Below, piece by piece: positions 58,615 through 64,000 of a stretch of 64,000 nucleotides of DNA (position 1 is the first letter of the stretch; each line of letters begins with the position of its first letter). This stretch comes from Argentina anserina (lineage: Eukaryota; Streptophyta; Magnoliopsida; Rosales; Rosaceae), in the NCBI RefSeq assembly GCF_933775445.1, contig NC_065874.1, forward strand, positions 13,039,001 through 13,103,000, in the 5' to 3' direction. The notes under the pieces are model-generated. The model worked only from the letters and a program-made list of their open reading frames with translations. It did no database searches and was not told where the DNA came from. Position numbers and translations under genes: made by a program.

Positions 58615-61600
58615 CTAACTGCGACGAGCAATGTGAATGCCATCTGGGATTTTAAATGTGTCAGATGCACCAAACTTCTTCCTCTCGGCAGAGTCTCCTG
58701 GATATTCCTCATTACTACTATCCTCATCTTCGTCATGGGAACTAACTGGTGACTCAGGGTCATATACACTTTTGGATCGTTTCAATGGTGTAGCAAGCAT
58801 GCTTACTTGGCCAAAGTGAGAAATTTCTACAACTACCGAGTCATTGTCAATTGGAAGAGGTTGTTTCCATGGTTCCCCGTCAATTCTCATGAATGTATGG
58901 TCGACTGCACCCTTGCAAAACTCAAAACGTATTCCATGTGCCTGCAATGAATGGGATTAACAAAGTCAGCCAACTACCATTACACTGATATATGAATACA
59001 TAAGATAACTCTCATATTGGAAGCTATTATGTGTCTATTCAAAGATGATAGCAATTGAGAAGGAAAGGCTACTTATTAATATATCATACTTGTGCAAGAC
59101 GAGTCCCATGTCCATTAGGAGCTAGTAACACAAGCCCATGCCAGGCATCTCTAAAACCAACAATCTCCAGGAGGCCATCATCCACATATGGTGGAGTTAA
59201 ATCCCGCTGTAAAGCACATGTCAATTAAATGAAGAAATTATAGTTTTTCGGTAAGACATGATGCTACCTTTATATTAAAACTTAGGAAGGAGATAATATA
59301 TCTGAAACAGGTCAAAACTTACATACTGCACTTTCTTTCTATTTGGTTTCCCCCATGGATCCAGACCACCGGAGAAACTGGGTAAATTCAGGCAAACAAT
59401 AGACCTAATGCTGTACATCAAAGATCAAAACGTAAATCACAGTAATTTCCCTTTATATATTTTAACTTGTTATATGTTCATGAAATGGTATGCAAGTTTG
59501 AAGTATGTTGAAGATGAGTGTAAAAATCCTCCCCAATATGAAGAATGAAACATATGAAAGGATGGACAGAGCCTAAGCTTTCTCTATTTAGTTAATTCAA
59601 CTGCAAAGAATGATAATATCATCCACCAGGGACTCACAGTATGATTTCTTTAGTTCAATAATGCAATGCTACATTCTGTTTTCTGGAAATACTAACAACT
59701 TTGTAGGATAGCGTGTGTGATTAGAGAAGCATGACAGTATATAGAACATTAAAAAATAAATTGTCTCACCTGGGAGGTATCTGGAGCTCTTCCCAGTGAC
59801 CTTGTCTTTTCATGATCATAATCTTTGTCAGATGTGCTATATTTCTGCAATGAAAAGACACCTCAGTTCTCACTAAATACAACCAAACAAACCTTAACTT
59901 GAAGAACTGTTGGAAACATAGGTCAACAACTCTGTAATGCACTCATCCATTTCACAATTTAAGAGCACTATGTTATAACTTATAATGCTGCCACGATATA
60001 ATTTTGTTTTTTTTTTCATTTTCTCAATTCTCTGTAAAAGTATATTTTTCAAAAGTCGGCCGAAGACAAGCTGAGGAATGTCCGAGTGTATAAGTCAATC
60101 TAAAGAAAAAAAAAAGAATGCATAGTCGATCCGGCAGGAGCAGATAAGTTCTATATGGTGAAGGAAGAAGTGGTGATGCCATGAAGACAGTCAATAAATT
60201 GCGACTTTTGAGATTCTTATGCGCATATCCATATTAGGGTTTCACATTTCTGCCTATTTCTTTCTCACAAGACCTTTTAAAATTTGATCAAAACTATATA
60301 TGAAAGGGAATAAAACGGCTGAGCCAAAGAAAAGATGCAAAAGAAAACACTAACCTTGAAGAAGGATGCATGATAGGAGCACAAAACCATCCTTGAGTAC
60401 ATCCTAGCTTAAAATAAGTACTCTGATCCATTAAAAAGGAAAAAAGAAAACAGAAACAATGATAGTAAGTAGAAAGTTCGTTAGGAGGTAAAAGGACAAT
60501 AAATTGTTGCCTACTGCACAACTATGTTGTATAATAGGTGTAAAAGTTTAGTACTTGATTAATTAACTGGTTCTTAAACTTTTCAGCGTGCAACTTCCTC
60601 TGTGCATGAAAATCGTATGATATTTGAGCATCCATTCCTATATAAAACATATGCATTTGTCAGAAAACCTCACAATAGCAGTCGAGGCAGCTAATTACCA
60701 AACCAAACAAGTATATACATCTAAACAGTTAAGACTATGCAGTTCGATTAATAAATAGACAGAATAGATGTACTTGCACTCGATTGAAAGATCAGTATCT
60801 TTCTTCTTTAAATATTAGCATGACTACCATCACTCAACCCCATATCATGCAATAATAAACTTGGATGCTTGATTTTAGCCTAGCTCACTGACACTAGGCT
60901 TGGGCAAAAAGACAATTCTATCAATATACGCCAAAATGCAAGATTTATATAGAGGCACACATACTACAGCAGAATAACTGTACAGAATATATGAGCTTCT
61001 AATGATGATAGTGGATGCCTTGCTACAACAACTATGTCTATTAGAGGTTCTACTCCACTTTATAAAGGATGAAACATCAATATCATGAGCGTGAAGATAT
61101 ATCTTTTCTAGACAATATAGGAAACTTTCCTATCACACATACTACCTTGCATTGCATACAATACCATGCTTAGATTTCCAATTTTCCTTGTTAGGATATT
61201 TGTTTTAAGTAGTGAACAAAGTTGTATGCTCATCTGCCTTCCTCACAACTGCAAATTGTAAACTACCGGCCTCAAGATTATATCCACAATTCACAGGCAC
61301 ACCCAAGCACAATACTGGATTCTTAATTTAAAGATATTCTATTTCTTAAATTCTTACCCATGCTAAAGTAGTTCCAAAATCCCCCACGAAATGTTTGGAA
61401 GCCCTCCTGAGTATAGAAACAGATTATTAATAGCAAGTATGCAAAACCAAGCCCTCCTGTGATAAAGCCAAAACCAAGATAACCAAGAAACACAAAATAA
61501 ACTACATTTCTGTACAAGTTTTACAGACCTGATGGAATGCATGCAAAGAATGGGGTAGTTCCAGAGGGTCACAAGAACCTTTCTTTGAAGTCTTCATTCT

Positions 61601-63014
61601 CATAATGATATGCCAGCTGAGTATTACAGAAACGGTGAAAAAAACAGAAATATGTTCAGTTCTTCATTGATGAATGGTTCACTGAGAACAAATTAAGCCG
61701 TTAGGACCTACTACATAAGTGCTTATATGTGAAGAGCACAATAAAGTCAACTTATTGATAATATGGTATTCACCTGTCAATTTGCATTTCCTTTGCTGTC
61801 TTCACTTGATTCAAGAAATACTGCACAGATTGTCGGTCTGTCCCAGGATTTTTTTTTCCCTATGAAGTCAGGAAGGGATTAGCTCAGAAATCTAGTACTG
61901 AGTCGAGTCAATTCACCAACAATTACTACGAAAATATGAATTTCATGAACTTGTCAGCATATAGATACCCAAACATGTACAGATGTACTATCTAAATATC
62001 TTAAACGTGAATGTTATAAACTGAGATTAAGTATAAAAAAAAAAAAAGGAAACTATGATGTGGTTATAAGTTATTAGCTATTACAATAGCAAGTAGATTA
62101 CAGACACATGAGTTTCCACTTGATAATTTATACTTCTTAGATGCAGGACATATTTTCCTACAATGCCAAAACTACAACAGAAAACTACAAAGAATATGCA
62201 GGAAATTTCCCCATTTCAAACATCAATAATTCACAACTACAGAGTCCCCTGTCTACAGGATCAATGCGAGTGAGAGTAACAAACACCAGATGCCAAAAAA
62301 ATGAAAAAACCAGAGCAATGACCACTAACAAATTAACATATGTCCAAGTACTCAAGGTTAGCAAACAAGATATTACCCATCCAAATGCGAAATGGAGATT
62401 ATTTCCAGTTCCCAACGGCACCGTGGCAACTGGAGGTGGGTTAGGTAGTTTAAGATCAGACACTACACTGAGGAGCCAGCCAGCTGTACCATCTCCACCT
62501 GCAACCTATCAATTTCAACTGCCTATCATTCGAAGATAACAGAACAAATTTAAATGTCATTTCAGAGACACACACACAACTCTCCACATACACAAACACA
62601 CAACAACAACGAAAACTCACAATTATTCTCAACCTCTTCTCGATATCAGCAGCCAAAGCATCCCCCTTAAACTTGAGTGTCTCCAAAGTAACATAGAGCT
62701 TATGAAGCACCTTGTCAGGTGCCTTCTCTCCCAAGTCAAACACCTAAAAACAAGGCCATTCCAATCAATCTCCACATATTCAGCTCATACAAACCACGCT
62801 ATTCCTCGCGCTTTAAAAAACAACTCACCTGATTCTCATTGAGAAGTGCTCTATATGTAAGAAGCAGTTCACCTCCAAGCTGTCCACCACTTCTGGCATT
62901 CACAAACACTATCACCGGACACGACGGCGCAAATTTGATCCTCGGCATCGCGCCACCCACCAGTATGTAATTCGGAATGTAAAACTCCTTCAACTTGTCT
63001 CTATCCCCCATCAT
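58615..63014 (-). CDS. DGK5: Diacylglycerol kinase, DGK5-like
   Basis: Twelve coding exons on the minus strand: 63014-62829, 62743-62621, 62505-62377, 61859-61774, 61616-61529, 61406-61358, 60637-60555, 60422-60355, 59844-59770, 59410-59323, 59206-59090, 58941-58615. All junctions keep phase and give 472 aa. The catalytic domain shows [19 protein letters not shown], the ATP motif [10 protein letters not shown] (104-113) and [14 protein letters not shown]; the accessory domain shows [30 protein letters not shown] and [13 protein letters not shown]; the tail is acidic. It phosphorylates diacylglycerol to phosphatidic acid at membranes; plant DGK5 is linked to immune signalling. It has no C1 domains, as usual for this cluster. 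A 5' exon (63337-63270) joins in frame and could add 26 residues. Confidence 0.95.
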
Positions 63015-64000
63015 CGCCTCCCAACTGAAAATAATTAAAAAAAAAATCATTCATTCAATTCAAACACTCCAAATCTCAAATTCATCACCTAATTATTTCC
63101 AATCATGATTCTTCAGATAAGTTTTTCGCCTCGTTTTCGATAATTCTCCAATTCTAACCTAACAAAATTCCAAGCACAACTTCACAACCAAACAAAAAAC
63201 AAGCACCGGAATTCCGAAATGAAACAACAAAACTCCTCTAAATTTCAACATCAAAAATCACATTTCAACCTCTTGGCAACCAAGCCGTGAATCTGCGACC
63301 CCAAGCGGCTGCCGGAGATTCGATTCCGGAGCTCCATTATCACCGTTATTCAATTTTCCGAGAGCAAAAGCCAGGCAGTAGTAGTTGTTTATATAGCAAA
63401 CCGAATCATAAGGTGCATGGAATATCAAGGTAGTTGTGTACCTGAGATAAAGAAGCTTGGGAGAAATTTCCAAAGCAAGATATTCAGGAATCGGAAAACA
63501 AAGCCTCCACACTGTTAATCCGGATAGAAAGCAAAGGCGGCGATTCGGAGAAGGACGAATCAGAGACGAAAAGAATCAGAAGCTTCGTCTGGTCTTGGAA
63601 TTTAATTTCAAAAAAAGTGATTCGGAAAGTTTTAGGGGTTTTGTTTAGTCGAGCACGAAAGAGGTTGGCTTTTATAGAGGGAGCCAAAAAGGATTTGAAC
63701 CCCGTGTCGTCATTAAGAAGGTGTGTTTTTTGGTAGTTATTATTGGCTGCGGAGAGGTCTATGGGGATTGTGACGGGGCAGCGATGTGGGATTTGAGCAC
63801 GTGTATGTATATTTAAATAGGAAATTTGAATGGGTTTGGACGTTTGGTGGTGGTGTAGAAATTGGAAATGATTAACGAAAATGGGAAGGATTCAACGCGG
63901 AATGTCACGTTTTGCCGGCAAGTTCAGGCTGGATTGGATATGTTTATGTGCCTGTAGTTGGCTTAAATGAGTGAGGATCCGAATAAGGGATGTTTATATA
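63015..64000 (-). promoter_or_regulatory. DGK5 5' leader exons, introns and promoter
   Basis: A leader intron ends at the acceptor before 63024. Donor-like sites follow 63270 (AAGAG|GTTGAAATG) and 63442 (CTCAG|GTACAC), suggesting one or two leader exons. TATAAAA lies on the minus strand at 63676-63670. Farther right no gene is seen; GCACGTGT, a G-box-type core, lies near 63799. Confidence 0.5.
63670..63676 (-). promoter_or_regulatory. TATA box of the DGK5 gene
   Basis: TATAAAA on the minus strand, upstream of the leader exons and followed by a T/C-rich leader. Confidence 0.5.

Noticed and set aside
62141..62539. 132-codon plus-strand frame over DGK5 exon 3
   Set aside because: Antisense shadow of the kinase exon that contains GGDGT.

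Overview
This is nuclear DNA from a flowering plant. It has spliced genes with GT-AG introns, AT-rich intergenic DNA and many LTR retrotransposons and small DNA transposons. Protein similarity and transposon types suggest a eudicot, and Rosaceae (strawberry, rose, Rubus or Potentilla type) is my best guess, but the window alone does not prove the genus.

Layout. (1) 1-7244: a decayed Ty1/copia element, cut by the left window edge, followed by a foldback element with a 12-bp target duplication. (2) 8046-10533: a 2.5-kb solo LTR with a TTTTC target duplication. (3) 10929-17009 (+): an intact seven-exon cyclic nucleotide-gated channel of the CNGC4 type, with DNA transposons in introns 1 and 5. 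(4) 18320-18797 (-): a two-exon LC8-type dynein light chain. (5) 20464-27512 (-): the 3' part of an RGLG-type copine/RING E3 ligase gene, split in its coding sequence by a 6.4-kb copia element (20845-27226, target duplication GGTAT) and cut off upstream by a truncated Tat-like gypsy element (to 30868). (6) 30869 to about 38.4 kb or beyond (-): a decayed Athila-like gypsy element. (7) 40293-41430 (+): a DUF1223 gene with a tRNA-Gln(CTG) gene antisense in its intron. (8) 42516-44125 (-): a seven-exon VAP4-type MSP-domain gene. (9) 45.9-50.65 kb: a nest of repeats holding about 6.5 copies of a 505-bp unit as two head-on arrays. (10) 51776-52033 (-): a small gene whose product ends in CWGPN. (11) 53889-56877: a PIF/Harbinger-like element carrying a transposase remnant and several exons of a LOG cytokinin-activation gene. 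(12) 57264-57536 (-): a DUF3774 wound-responsive gene. (13) 58615-63014 (-): an intact twelve-exon DGK5-type diacylglycerol kinase.

The intact host genes (CNGC4, dynein light chain, DUF1223, VAP4, DUF3774, DGK5) form no obvious pathway or cluster. CNGC4, DGK5 and the wound-responsive protein all have family links to stress or immune signalling, but their proximity is probably chance. The repeat-rich blocks between them are where the unusual structures lie. Exon boundaries were derived by hand from reading-frame continuity and GT/AG sites; in every multi-exon gene the phases close without a stop.
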